40,852 nucleotides of DNA from Elysia marginata (GCA_019649035.1 BMAT01005807.1:112129-152980); one strand, 5' to 3'. Counted from the stretch's first letter, positions 24,277 through 35,627 are shown. Program-made: numbers and translations. The notes: a model not told the origin generated them from the sequence alone.

Positions 24277-27200
24277 GTGACCTTATTACGCCATCGGGAA
24301 CCTAAAGGTTCTCCGTTAAATACAGGTAGGTCTAGCAAAAGCAACTAAAGTGTAACTTAAAGTAAAATTCTATTTCAAACATTTAGGTCTAGAAATCTAG
24401 ATTCTAGATTTTTTGCAGATCTAAATCTTAATCTAGATTCAACACTAGAGTCTCTTTTCAAACCCAGCGCGGGCCTTTAAATCCTTGTCTACCTGAAGAC
24501 CTGAGTTCTAGGCTAGCATCAATATCTTGACAGTGTCATAGTGTCCAAACTTATTTCAGACAAAGCCCGATTAACAACATTAATCATTTCCTTAAAATTT
24601 CAATATAAGTGATTTCATTATTTTTCACTGAGTGATAATCTTTCCCTAATATTTACATGAACATATTCTCTAGATTGTTGATGAAAATAGAGAAGAAGGA
24701 AAATTGTAATAATGTATGTTACAATGTAATAATTTTTTATTCAATTTATTTAATTTATATTTAGCAAAATTATGGCAAAACTGGCCTAAAACTGATACAT
24801 AGTGGCTTACTTTGGGAAAGATCTCTATAACTTTTATTACATTTTAATTAAAGCTCAAAATCTCAAATGTAAGACAATTTCTGTGATTTACATACGGTAG
24901 CCAGTTCGAGGTTGCAATATATGAGGATTGCATATTACACACTGCTGAGTGCGGAGTTTAAGAGCATGCCGGAAAGTGCTGAGTTTAGCCTTTTATAATG
25001 TAGATTATACAGTATCACACTTACCTGTACCATGAAAGAGAATTGAATTAATGTCAATACTGTGATGATTCCCAGCGTTGCAACCCGAGCGATTGCCATG
25101 ATGAGTCTGGTTTTTTAAAATATCATTGATAACAATTTCACCAATGTTTTGTTTTGTCATCCCTTCACCAGGAGCTGTGTTTTCTAGTATTGCTGTAGTG
25201 GAGACCCTGTGTTTGCTGTGTTCAGGAACAGCTTATAACCAACTGTATGGAGCCACAGTGAGCACTATGCCAGGTGCTGTGTACCTGCTCATGAGCAGTT
25301 GTGCTGCCGTGGCCGGTATTTTATTTCTGTAAGTGCTTTATATTTTCTATGCAGGTAACTTTAATATTAGAGGAAGGATCTATCACATCTGTAGGGTCTT
25401 CTGTAGTTTAAGCAATTATCTCAAATACGTTTTAAAATGTGCCTTTTTAGCTTACGAAATCAGGACGGGATTTTTACGAGGCTTGGCTGAAAAGACCTGC
25501 CTCTTGCTCCATAATTTCTTTATCTAAAAATATAGCTCGATCAAAATCGGAAACAAGTTTCCCCATTACGTAAACTTACTGATCTCCAAGCCATATACAA
25601 CTATGACGTCGCATCAGTGTTCTGTTGTCTAAATGTCACATATAGTCGTGTTCGAATGTCAGCAACAAAATAACGCAGGGTAAAAAACCTTCTTTCCACC
25701 AGAAAGAACTTCACCACTTATTTTTCAATGACACATAAAGAGTGTCTACAAAGATTCTTTTGAAAATGTGAGCACTAAAGCAAGCTAAATAAATAGGTGA
25801 AGTAGCGACGACCAGGCCAAAACAGATCTGCTATACCAAACTCGATCTGGCGAAAGTTGACAAAATCTTCAAATGTTTCGTAAAAACCGCTGAAGTATTT
25901 GGGATTTTTTTTTTTGCAATGGTTGCATCGTACATTGTTACTGAAGCAACAATGTCATTCTTTACCTTAACAACGTTCGCCCTTACCAATCGAAAGACTC
26001 AGCATGCCCAGGTTCGAGTAAGATTCCAAGAGATCCTATTCCATCCTCCGTGTAATCCATAACTAGCCCCCCAGAGACTTTATCTATGTTCCAACAATTG
26101 AAATAAAACCACTACACTGACGATGACTAAGTTGAGATTGATGAGCATAGATGGTGCAAAGGACATTTGCCGATGCGTTTGAATAACTTTTTCTTCGTTG
26201 AACAACTTTTGTTGGCAGAGAGAGTAACCAATGAATATTAAACATACAATTAGCTTCATATAACAGATGTCCTAAGCCTTGATTTCATGTTTTTAATTTT
26301 TATCTGTGGAATGACTTGTTTGAAAGCATTGTTCGAAGAGGCGGGATCTTTACGCCATGCCTGAAAGAATAAATAAATTTGATTTTTTCTTTTTTGTTTA
26401 ACATAAACTATAATTATTATTGTTCAAAATATACTAGCAGTAAAGGCAAATTATAACTCAAAGCGTGGAAACTTGCTTTGAACGAATATCAATATAATTG
26501 GCCCTTGAAAAAAGATTCAGTTCTATATTTGTATTTATTTTACTCCTTAACTGACTAGTTTTAGCTCAAAATTATTGTTTAATTAGTACATTCAACAAAC
26601 TTGGAGTATGCAATGTTCCATCCGTGGGACTATCCTCTTTAGACATAGTTGAGGTTTTAATTATCAACAAATTCCAATAAGAGAAACTTCCTGGTCGAGA
26701 GACGCTAATGCAAATCAAAATACATTGTATCTACTGAAGTACTATACTTTGACGTGCACTTCTTAAAAGATGTCAATATTGCCTACTAAAAAAAAAACAA
26801 TTTCCCTGCTCTGTAGGTACTCTATACCATAAGCTAAACAAAAGATTCCGCAATTTTAACGTTCGTCAAAAGGTTCCACAATTTTAATTTTAATGCCACT
26901 CTAAACCGAAACCTACGGTTTTCGAATCGAAAAGGATGAATCCCATCATACAACAATGAAATAACTTTTCGGTTCGATATCTAGATTATCCTGGATTTTG
27001 AAGTGGTTTGCAAAAAAGTTTGACCTAGTAATAATAATAATAACAGTAATAGTAATCATCATAATAATTTATTTATAGAGCGCCATATCAATACAAGGTG
27101 ACGCTAATATACAGTAGAACAAAGTTGCTATAGAATAAACATAGGCTATTGTAAAATAGGATGACACTCAAGCTCCACTTGGCTAGAAGAGAAGGATCCA

Positions 27201-28054
27201 TATAACAGTAAACTTCAGTGGATATAGTAGCGAAAAAATGAACTATCTCATCAAAATTCTTTTTTTCTCGTGGAAAAAATGGACGCAAATTTTGGGTGCT
27301 TCTAAAACTTTCCAAATGCTAGGCTGCAGAAAAACAGACAAACAAAAAAAACAAAAAAAGCAAGAAACAAACAAACAACAAACAGCGTTGTAGTAGTTTT
27401 ATAACCTTACACTTTTTCACTTATCGATACTGCACTTCAAACAACAGTATGTTAGATTCGGTCAGAACGTACACAAGTTGGATATTCTAAAACGAAAAGA
27501 AAAGGTTTATCTTTAAATCAAGATAAGAGTGAGCCCAACAGTCTGTGTACATGAATGGCAACAGCAATATCATTTCAAAGAAAGACAACAAGAACGTGTA
27601 TTGTGAAGGTCAACGTGTATTGTGAAGGTCAAACTATTGGCGTTTCATTGCTTGAAACAATACCGGTACCCCTCAAGTCCGAAATTGACAGCAAATTACA
27701 GCCAACGATTAACTGTAGCAGGACTCCGTGGGAATGAAACAACCGTGTATATAGATTTAGTTTAAGTATTAAGTTCGAATGCACCAAGCTCCTGCTAAAA
27801 AATGTTATCTTTTCATAGCGAATAATCTTAGTGTAACAAGCGAAACAGCTTCAAACAGAGCATTGTTATCAGTATAGCACTATCGCTAATTTTCAGTGAT
27901 TTGAACATAATCATAATGTCTTGACAAATCATTTTTTTCACAGCTATTGCGGCTCAATACAGTTCAGTTCAATTTTGTGTTTTATCTTCCCCAGCATCTA
28001 CTTTATCATTCGAGAAAAGCCAGAGATTCAAGTTGTGAACGTTACCGATCATAA
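16314..28054 (+). CDS. Gene B: SLC46-family MFS transporter, 8 coding exons, shifted tail
   Basis: The joined exons are 16314-16525, 17463-17616, 18012-18175, 18469-18757, 20518-20911, 23314-23397, 25172-25328 and 27994-28054. As read they give 504 residues plus TAA. Internal exon lengths and phases equal those of gene A. Motif A is at residues 146-155, Cys104 and the Asn107 sequon lie in the first external loop, Cys341 in the loop after helix 7, and Arg420 in helix 10. The N-terminal tail is 33 residues longer than in gene A and holds E-T-T-R-L-L (38-43), a dileucine-type endosome/lysosome sorting motif. In the last exon a CCC replaces gene A's CC, so the tail after REKP is read in another frame and stops at 28052-28054. 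One base fewer would give a gene A-like tail ending INT at 28091. This may be a real tail change or a sequence error. The role is transmembrane solute transport; the substrate is unknown. The start follows an in-frame TGA at 16299. Confidence 0.9.
16640..16925 (+). repeat. CAT/ATC-rich low-complexity tract in gene B intron 1
   Basis: Irregular ATCATC, CACCAT and ACAACA triplet-like sequence inside the intron, with no coding support. Confidence 0.85.
17091..17170 (+). repeat. CT/TCTG compound microsatellite in gene B intron 1
   Basis: CTCTCT runs mixed with CTGT tetranucleotides. Intronic. Confidence 0.9.
17463..17616 (+). CDS. Gene B exon 2: helix 1 end and first external loop
   Basis: Acceptor TTCTACAG, donor GTATTT, 154 bases. 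Encodes residues 71-122 with Cys104 and the NAS sequon at Asn107. From VDHCSS onward the loop is residue-for-residue identical to gene A, the most conserved block of the pair. Confidence 0.95.
18012..18175 (+). CDS. Gene B exon 3: helices 2-3 with MFS motif A
   Basis: Acceptor ATAATAG, donor GTAAGA, 164 bases. Encodes residues 123-176 plus two bases. Motif A GSYSDYIGRR is unchanged, while the flanking helices differ at about 14 of 54 positions, mostly hydrophobic swaps. Confidence 0.95.
18469..18757 (+). CDS. Gene B exon 4: helices 4-6
   Basis: Acceptor ATCCTCAG, donor GTAGGC, 289 bases. Encodes residues 177-273. About 18 of 97 residues differ from gene A, nearly all conservative. It ends LLFLQ, where the nucleotide sequence again mimics an acceptor just before the donor. 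Confidence 0.95.
18758..20517 (+). other. Gene B intron 4
   Basis: 1.76 kb, against 371 bases in gene A. AT-rich, with an AAAC tetranucleotide run near 19098-19120. Nothing gene-like is recognised. Confidence 0.8.
20518..20911 (+). CDS. Gene B exon 5: central loop and helices 7-9
   Basis: Acceptor TAACCAG, donor GTATTG, 394 bases. Encodes residues 274-404 plus one base. The central loop has FHCQR where gene A has FHCHR. The four-Arg patch and LYQLHEPFCW with Cys341 are kept. About 34 of 131 residues differ from gene A. Confidence 0.95.
21495..21548. mobile_element. 38-bp hairpin element flanked by an 8-bp direct repeat
   Basis: AACCACAC at 21495-21502 and again at 21541-21548 exactly border a 38-base segment (21503-21540). 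The segment's 15-base ends are perfect reverse complements (CACAGAAATCTAAAA and TTTTAGATTTCTGTG) around an 8-base centre. An 8-bp target duplication with terminal inverted repeats is the footprint of hAT-type elements, but the size is tiny and the ends are not a clear hAT consensus. A replication template-switch is the alternative. Confidence 0.5.
22170..22200. repeat. CA microsatellite
   Basis: ACACAC run with one CAT interruption, in gene B intron 5. Confidence 0.95.
23314..23397 (+). CDS. Gene B exon 6: helix 10
   Basis: Acceptor CTCCCCAG, donor GTAAGC, 84 bases. Encodes residues 405-432 plus one base (VPGLLVPNSC, then R-S-M-L-S-L-L-V). Arg420 is conserved. Confidence 0.93.
23398..25171 (+). 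other. Gene B intron 6
   Basis: 1.77 kb, against 380 bases in gene A. It contains the CT microsatellite at 24214-24276 and a cluster of TCTAGA/ATCTAGAT words near 24386-24445. No exon is recognised. Confidence 0.8.
24214..24276. repeat. CT microsatellite in gene B intron 6
   Basis: About 30 CT units with a single TTT interruption. Confidence 0.95.
25172..25328 (+). CDS. Gene B exon 7: helices 11-12
   Basis: Acceptor CTTCACCAG, donor GTAAGT, 157 bases. Encodes residues 433-484 plus two bases, with YNQLYGATVSTMPG between the helices. There is a single donor here, unlike the duplicated one of gene A. Confidence 0.93.
25329..27993 (+). other. Gene B intron 7
   Basis: 2.67 kb, against 1.6 kb in gene A. 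It includes the ATT-tailed retroposon-like patch near 27030-27105 and a 19-bp tandem duplication (27595-27613, 27614-27632). No exon is recognised. Confidence 0.75.
27030..27105 (-). mobile_element. Possible 3' end of a minus-strand retroposon
   Basis: Read on the minus strand, a segment ending TATGGCGCTCTATAAATAAA runs into an irregular ATT/ATG-repeat tail. This looks like the 3' end of SINE or LINE copies common in marine invertebrates (recollection). No tRNA-like head is visible upstream, so the copy would be 5' truncated. Confidence 0.3.
27994..28054 (+). CDS. Gene B exon 8: helix 12 end and frame-shifted tail
   Basis: Acceptor CTTCCCCAG. IYFIIREKP matches gene A, then three Cs at 28019-28021 (two in gene A) move the frame, giving RDSSCERYRS and TAA at 28052-28054. 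The other frame stays open to 28091 and ends INT like gene A's LNT, so the original tail is still recognisable. No alternative AG acceptor nearby would restore the frame. Confidence 0.8.
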
Positions 28055-28152
28055 AGTGGACAGTCAGGCACCTTTATTGATCAACACTTGACTTTTTCTT
28101 AATGTAAAAACTATGAATTACTTGTTTAAAATGTTAACTAGTATAAATGTCA

Positions 28153-28158
28153 AATAAA
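28153..28158 (+). terminator. Polyadenylation signal of gene B
   Basis: AATAAA about 100 bases after the read stop (60 after the alternative one), giving a much shorter 3' UTR than gene A's. Downstream sequence becomes T-rich. Confidence 0.75.
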
Positions 28159-28498
28159 CTGGCTCGGAAAGATAAACACTTTATTTATTCTGGGTTTTTT
28201 TTCATTGTGTAGCAATAAAAGATTTTGGTTTGATAGCCTTGTCGTGGAGTGTTGTGCATTCCAATCAAATGCAAAGTTTTGACCTTTGATTAAAGTAACA
28301 AAAAAATCTGAAGGGCCTACACAGAACTTGAAACGCTGGTACTATGGTTTCAATCTGTAGGCCAAAGTATTTAATTCGAAACAATAGCAGCTGAATATAA
28401 AAAGGACTTCTTGGAAAGTGCTGGAGTTACTTCTGGTCAAAGATTGGGACAGAGAGCGACATAAAGAGGCAGGCAGAGATTAACAGAGAGAGATAAAT

Positions 28499-28501
<3 letters not shown>

Positions 28502-28542
<41 letters not shown>
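28502..28542. repeat. GA microsatellite
   Basis: Pure AG/GA run downstream of gene B. Confidence 0.95.
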
Positions 28543-28546
<4 letters not shown>

Positions 28547-28933
28547 AGGGGGTTAGGTGAAAGAAAGAATGGCACAGAGAAACAAATCAACAGACAGATG
28601 AAAAGATTTATGGTGCACCGCTTTTATGCATGTTTGGTTCAATTAACTTATTTAGACACACCAGTAACTCTTCCTGGTTTTTTTTCTATTCGTAGTATGA
28701 GGTTGTGGCCAAGAGTTTTATATAAAAAAATGAACTACCACATTTTTAAATTACATACTTGCAGCTCCTTTTTTTCCAGGTCATTATTTGAGTATGTTTG
28801 ATATGTTAGAAATTACTGTATTTCCAATGATATATATTATAATGATGACCAAGATTAAATATTAAATCTTCAACAAATAAGTAAATGATAATTATCAGAA
28901 CCCAGATAATATCTGTTTGTTTTTCTATTTTAA

Positions 28934-28953
28934 NNCCCCCCCCCCCCCCCCAA
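28934..28953. other. Two-base gap beside poly-C run
   Basis: NN followed by about 18 Cs. The gap probably marks a failure to resolve the homopolymer length. Confidence 0.9.
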
Positions 28954-30920
28954 ATTCCATGCCCAAGGTCTTTATTCCACACATACACAAAGCTTTAAAA
29001 GGCGCCTACTTTCATATAGACAGAGGAGTATTGAAGTGGCACCGGCTTTACAATAGAGTTCTCTTTTTCCAGGTATAAAAAGTAGAAAAGGTGTGTCCCT
29101 GATAATTTCAAACAACTGATCTTTGTATTTATTGTGTTTATTCATTATTATATCGTGGCTAGGCTGTGCCTCTTTCGAAAAAAAAAAACAACAACTTTAC
29201 ACGTAGTTTTTTAATATCTGTGATACGATAATGTGTTCTTATTCACTTTCGCTTATTTATCATTTTAATCTTTGTAACGATGCTTTCTACAATTTCAGAT
29301 TCTTTTTTTTCGGATGTGGAATCCTCTCCTTTAAATAAATGAAAAAGAAGCTATTAAAACTACATATTTTTCAATTTGGTAGGACAAAAGAAAATTGTTG
29401 TGGTATTTATAAATTTGCATAAATGTTCAAAACCTAGCACGCAAAATTTTTTTACACTAATTAGGAGACAGTTTATGAATCATTTATGTTTCCATTTCAA
29501 ACTGAGTTTTAATTTAAAATATTTTTGTCCAAATCTGAGTAGGCTTTTCATTTTTTTAAAATATTTTGAAGAACCCGTGACCTTTTGATCAGGTTATAGC
29601 TCAGTGTTATTATATTCATATCTCTCCCTGAAAGCCTACTAGATTAATAAGATGATCAAGAAAAAAAACCCCACAACTGTTACGTAGAAACAGTGCTAAC
29701 CAAACCTGCTGCGAATATAGACAAAATAGAACCAACGCTCTCGCTTGCAAAGGTATAGTAAATGTAATCATTTACCTCTGAGAAAACACTTTCATGATAT
29801 TGGATAACAAGCTATACATACTGGCATATAGGTTGTACATGTACTTTGGTCTGTGTTTGATCCAGATCTGAGTCTAACTGTTTTTACATGATTCTTTGCT
29901 ATTTTTGTATTTAATTAGGGGAGGAGTTTGGTTTTTGCATGAGCAAAAATTTGTGCTCGTATAACATATTTAACTTCTTACGTATGTCACTTCATTATTA
30001 TGATAAACATGTGCACATACCATTTGCCCTGAACAAATGGCATATTTGGAAGAACGACCTCACATGGATCTGATTTTAAGAAAACAAACCTAACAAGGAC
30101 ATAAGCCAACAAAGTATTTTGACTTCAGTTGCATACATTTTTTAACAAGACATCCTATATCCAAACGTATTTTTTAATTAGAGAAACAACTGTGTTAGAT
30201 CAGAACACACTCTATGCCATTCGTCTCTTTGCAAATGGGCCTATATCTCTATTGCAAACTAAATGCCGCCCACGAAACCTTATTATTACTTTGAAGCTAA
30301 TTGGAGAGGAAAGCTAACCTCGTTTATAATTGAAAACTAAACCTTTTACAGTCTTCAATTAGTCTTTTTACGTTTACACGAAGACGTGACGGATAAACTT
30401 TTCTTCGAGGATTTCTTCAATCACTGTGGGTAATCACTATCCTGATTCATTTACCTTCTCCTTTCAACAGTTTCAAAAATAATAAAGACAACGTGACTTC
30501 GTAGTTTGCTTTTCTCTCACCCTCTCTTTCTCTATCTCTCTTTCTTTCTTTTTCTTTTTCCCCCCTCTCTCTCTCTTAGAGTTTCTCACCTGAAATTAAT
30601 TAATTCTATTCATCTCATCTTTTATATGTGTTCATTTTTATTAAGATCCTGGTCAGATCCTAATTTTAGCCGTTTTGATACAGAACTCTATTCTACTGAC
30701 AGCTTTCACGGCATACGATCCAGCCTTTTTCCATGTTACTATATAGATCCAGCTTGTTTTTACCAGGCCCAGGCCTGTGAAATGAGTCTTGTTCTTGGTT
30801 GTTTTGGCTTTTTGAATCCTCTGTGTTGACAAGTGACATTATATTTTGGCAAACATATCCTTGAACAAGCACATCTCAATCAAAGCTTGGTACGCATTTA
30901 GGATATTTCATACAGACGTT

Positions 30921-30923
<3 letters not shown>

Positions 30924-30968
<45 letters not shown>
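30924..30968. repeat. CT microsatellite
   Basis: Pure CT run followed by CATC units. Confidence 0.95.
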
Positions 30969-30972
<4 letters not shown>

Positions 30973-33900
30973 CATCCATATGTCCCCCCCCCTCCTCTAC
31001 CATACAGACATTCTAAGTTTAAATACCTACGAAGCAGCTAAGACACGGCGTGTATGTTTATATTACAGACAGCAGACAACCAAGCCAATTAGTGACTGTC
31101 ATCTAAAGACCTTCGGGTGGTACAGCCTGTGGCTCTTGTCTGTACAGTAACGTGTGACGGGGGTAATGGATTGGACATGTCATCGCAGTTCAGAAATCTT
31201 GATGTTGAACTGTATCTATCTCAGTATAAAAACACTTGTGAACAGGACAACTTTGGTGATAAGTCAGCACCTCTTAGCTCTATCCCTAAGGGACATAAGT
31301 GCTGATATCGACTGGAGTAAAAATTGAATGAAAATACTTGTTACTTCCCCTGATTTATAACTTTCAACTTTTGTTACGATTTCTTTTTTGCTTCGTTGTT
31401 TTCTACTTCATTTTAACCCTTATTTTACTATCAATGGGCGTGGACAATTTTCAATAGGGAGTTTAGAATCTCGTTTTGATGTTGATTTTTTTTCCTGTGG
31501 CTAACTAAAGGTTAATAGCTCACTATTTGCCCCCAAAACTTGCTTTCTTAATACCGATTCCGGTGGAGTGATGGTACAACCTGCAGACTCGGTTGATAGT
31601 GCAAACATCGTATACGCCTCGTTTTCAAGTCATTTTGTTATGAAAAAAAACTGTTTCTCAGAATAAAGAGAAATTCAAGGAGACATTTAAGTGTTGACAC
31701 TATGCCTTGACACTATGCCTTACGGTCTGAAATTTACCTTTCTGTCACTAAATTAAAAAAACAAACCACAGAGTTATTCAGCAATTGTGGTAAGGCTTTA
31801 GACGAACAGTCAAAGTCAAGCAGCTGGTTATCAAAATAACTGCTACAGTACATCAATGCAATCATCAACGAATTCTTTGAATACCTCATATTTTCTGTTT
31901 TTCTCTGTAAAATAATTGTTTAGTCATTGTGTACGCCAGCCAACCTGACCCATCTATGAACGATGAAAAGGACAAAGGGTGAAACTGAAAGATAGTATGC
32001 CTATACTAGAAGCTCATGCTCAAAGCGCAAAAGGAAACAGAAGAAATCTTACTGAGTTAGTGCTGCCAGAGATAGTTTAAGTAGAGATGTCTCACTCCGA
32101 GTTTTTTGCTCTTTATTTGTGTTAGGACGATTTTTGGGTTATTTCCTTGGTCATTCCTGGTTAACAGCCAGATTCTTTAGATACAGTATAGTGCTAATCT
32201 GACGGTTTTACTATTTTTTTACCAGTATTGCGCTCTTAAAATAGTTCTGAGTTACTATTTGGTATTTTTTTTACAATATTACTGTAGCAGCACAATTTTC
32301 TATGTACTAAAAAAAATTTTGGTAATTTTTCGTATTTTCATAGAAAATTTACGAAATAATAGGTTTGCTTATTTAAAGTGTTAACAGAATGTTTTAAGTA
32401 TGTTAAATTACAGTTTTTCTTTAAATACACTCTGTAAAAAGTTCTTAGCAAAAGTTCTTAACATAATATCAATAAATCTTTTAAAATAGTTTCAACTTAT
32501 CATGGCTTATTTACCATGAAAGAAAGTCAGTTTTCATTAAGTTTTTGACAGCATTGCATCCTTATTGGTATTACTTGTTTACTGCTGGGTCATATTTTTA
32601 GTTTATTTAGTAGCAGAATGTTTTAGTCATTTGGAAAAATTAAATAAGTACTCTTTAAGTAGTTTCAAATTGCCATGATTTATATTTTATAGCATGAAAT
32701 CAAGTTATTTAAATTTTCAGAGTCAAGTTAAATGACTCTGGGCAAGCTAAAGAGGACATTAAAACCTCAATGATTGGAACTGAAATCAACAACACAAGTT
32801 TTATAAACAATGAAGCTTCTACAAAAACAACAATTAGAACAACACAAGTGCACTAAAACTGTAAAAGACCAATAAAACCAATAGTAATAGCAACATGGGC
32901 ACTTAAAAGTGCACCAAAGGGTTTATTATGTTTTGCATAAATATATAAATTCAATCAAACAATGAGAAGTCATACAATAATACACTTGAAATTAAGCAAT
33001 GCAAGTTAAATTCTATCTGACCTGTTGAAGTATCGGGAGTAGAATCGATATATATTTTCTATTGAACTGGCAAAGGTCTCGACACTCGACAGACCGCAAT
33101 TTTTTAAGAGTACTCACTCCTGTGTAAATTCTAGTTTAGATCAAGATTTATGTCATCACATCAAAAGCTGTGACAAAGCAAAATGGCTTGAGTTTAGATC
33201 TATAGGCCTACCGGAAAATAACTTTATTTTTATAAAACTTACCGTTATACGTCCTTGGAAAACACGTGGAAGGAAATGTCTTTACATTCTGTTTTGTTCC
33301 TTGCATTTTTGCAATTTATAGCACTGCGAAATTCACCACCATTTCTAAATCTTGAACGGGATCTATGGACTTTACCTCTTCCCGCACCTTCCATGTTTGT
33401 GAACACTCATGCCTTTAACCAGGGATACCCAAGGCACGGTACTCTCATCGTTTCCTCACTCTACCCCTAGAGTGAGGCATCTCTACTTAAATTATCTTTG
33501 GTGCTACAAACCCATGTCAAAATGTTGTTGCGTTAATCACAGGTAGAACTGCCCAGGTACCCTAACCTATGTTATTTTTTTGTGTTCCGTTTTGTCAAAC
33601 ATAAAACCTTTGGTAAATTCTGGTATTAACCCAAACCTAATACCTACTACGAAGTGAGCTAGCTTTGATTTTGTAAGTTTTGTTATAAAAAGAGGCTTAA
33701 TTTTAAAAACCTTTAAATTCCATAATTGGTCGCTCATAGAAACACAGAGAAAGATCGATAGCCTAATTAGTTGCTCTAAAAGCTCAAGTTGATTTTATGA
33801 TATGATCTCACGAATTGCACGACAAACAGCAAAAATTGCAGCAACTCATTTCAACAGCTACACCCTTAAAGCAACTTGACGGGGGAGGGGGGGGGCGGTG

Positions 33901-34062
33901 AAACACGAACGACGCCTCTCAGTATATTCTAAGCTACAGTTCAAATGCTAACAGTTTTAAGTTTGAGACTCAATAGAACCCTCTATTTTTTCTTTCAAAC
34001 ATATTTCCATGTATATAATTCAGAAGCTTATGTGGATGGATCTTTCATTTTGTTAATTTTAT

Positions 34063-34293
34063 GTGTTAATTTTATTTAGTTTTCAGAGCGAGAGAGTCTT
34101 AAGAAACTAGACCTAGAGCAGTTGCACATCCATTTGATGAATAGTTGTGACATATTAAATGTTTCCAACCACTTTCACTTTTCACCTTTCAACTTATACC
34201 TCATTATGTGCCGATAATGTCAAAATATGTCTACCCATGACAATCGTTGTCCAACAATTGAACGATGATAAACAATGAAGATGTTTGTGATAT
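34063..34293 (+). repeat. Direct repeat, left copy (about 230 bp)
   Basis: Matches 35114-35343 in the same orientation over its whole length, from GTGTTAATTTTATTTAG to a shared GTGATAT, with scattered substitutions and small indels. No coding capacity is visible in either copy. Identity is high by eye but was not computed. Confidence 0.9.
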
Positions 34294-35113
34294 TAAAAGG
34301 TATTAGAAGTTTTTAACCAAACTTATTTTAAAATAGGTGGGATCGTTCTACCAGTTATAGTTTAACATGACTGCACAGAAGTCTGACTATCACTTTCAGT
34401 TAGAAATGTTATGTGTTAGCGGCCTTGTATAATTATGATCTAAACAATGTAAAAGCTTTTCACTTGTAACATCTCTAGCCCTCAGATTACAAAAACTAGT
34501 ATCTGTTGTTTTTACGACATGCCCTGCGCAGAGTGCCCTGTGGAAAAGCACACAACAATTAAATATTATTTGTACAACAATTTACCTTACTTCGGCTGGT
34601 TCATGTTTCATAGTTATTATTATTTTACCTTTTGCATTTACTCTTTCCCCATTACTATATATTTTTCTCTTCTTTTATGGAAGGTGCATCAGAGGATTAA
34701 ATGAGGTTGTCAACAACCCAAAAACATACTTAGGGGATAAAACAACTTGGTTTTTAAATTGTTGAGAGATCCCGGATGTCTGAATTCCTGACTAACATGA
34801 CAGTCAGAGACTAGACAGCGGAATGAAGTGAAGTTCTTCAACTTCAATCAGAAGCGTGGGGCTAAAGCCTATTTTAAACGTTAAAGAATGCTACGGAACT
34901 GAAGCTGTCAATCCGCTGAAAAGAAAAAAAAATAGCTATAGGTTAAACATATAACTGGTAAACGTGTAAACCATTCTACAGCAATCAATAGAAATTAAAA
35001 CAAACTCTAAGTAAGCAAACAATGAGAGGCCAATTAAGACAACAGTATCGCGATATGGCACCGCTCACACTCAAAGATTATAGACACACAAGGAGTTTCT
35101 TCTTGCTGCGGCG
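34294..35113. other. Segment between the 230-bp direct repeats
   Basis: About 820 bases with no long open frame and no recognised family. If the flanking repeats are terminal repeats this would be the internal part of a small element; otherwise it is ordinary spacer. A tRNA primer-binding site is not obvious after the left copy. Confidence 0.5.
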
Positions 35114-35343
35114 GTGTTAATTTTATTTAGTTTTTAGAGATAGTCTAAAGAAACTAACCCTAGAGCAGTTGCACATCCATTTGATGAATAGTTGTGATAT
35201 ATTAAATGTTTCCAACCACTTTCACTTTTCACCTTTCACCTTATACATTACTATGAGCCAATAATGTCAAAATAATTGTGTTAACCCATTACAATCGTTG
35301 CCCAACAATTAAACGATGATAAACAATGGAGATATTGTGATAT
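35114..35343 (+). repeat. Direct repeat, right copy (about 230 bp)
   Basis: Second copy of the repeat at 34063-34293, followed within about 25 bases by a CT microsatellite. Confidence 0.9.
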
Positions 35344-35364
35344 CTTTTGTAATTGGTTTGTGGT

Positions 35365-35408
35365 GCTCTCTCTCTCTCTCTCTCTCTCTGTCTGTCTCTC
35401 TCTCTCTG
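35365..35408. repeat. CT/CTGT microsatellite
   Basis: CT run with CTGT interruptions. The open frame through it is low complexity. Confidence 0.9.
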
Positions 35409-35552
35409 TTTCTAGTTCAACGCCCATCTGTCTCTCTGTGTATCTGTCACCCTGTCCGTTTGTCTGTCTATCTCACGCCGAGCTTAGAACTATCAACTTG
35501 TATGTTTACTGATCGTTCAGGCAACAGTATTTTTGTTTCATGTCTCAATTCA

Positions 35553-35627
35553 GGCGACTGGTTCGCTAGCCCTCATGCTTAGAATACTGGTGGTTTTATG
35601 TTTGATTCCGATTCCCGGATAAGAATT
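35553..35627 (+). mobile_element. Degenerate tRNA-like (SINE head) relic
   Basis: GGCGACTGGTTCGCTAGC, then TTAGAATACTGG, then GATTCCGATTCCCGG follow the order of A-box, anticodon arm and B-box of tRNA-derived SINE heads, but both boxes are imperfect. No body or tail can be traced. Confidence 0.25.

Larger units (their letters stand above)
28160..34062. other. 3' flank of gene B, no gene recognised
   Basis: AT-rich spacer. It holds a GA microsatellite (28502-28542), a two-base gap next to a poly-C run (28934-28953), and CT-rich tracts at 30515-30578 and 30924-30968. Open frames are at most 107 codons, carry no recognisable domain, and show no splice-supported homology to the transporters. Confidence 0.65.

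Noticed and set aside
33875..33898. G-rich run as a regulatory quadruplex (also 38070-38091)
   Set aside because: Near-homopolymer G runs not linked to any gene or promoter in the window; no support beyond composition.
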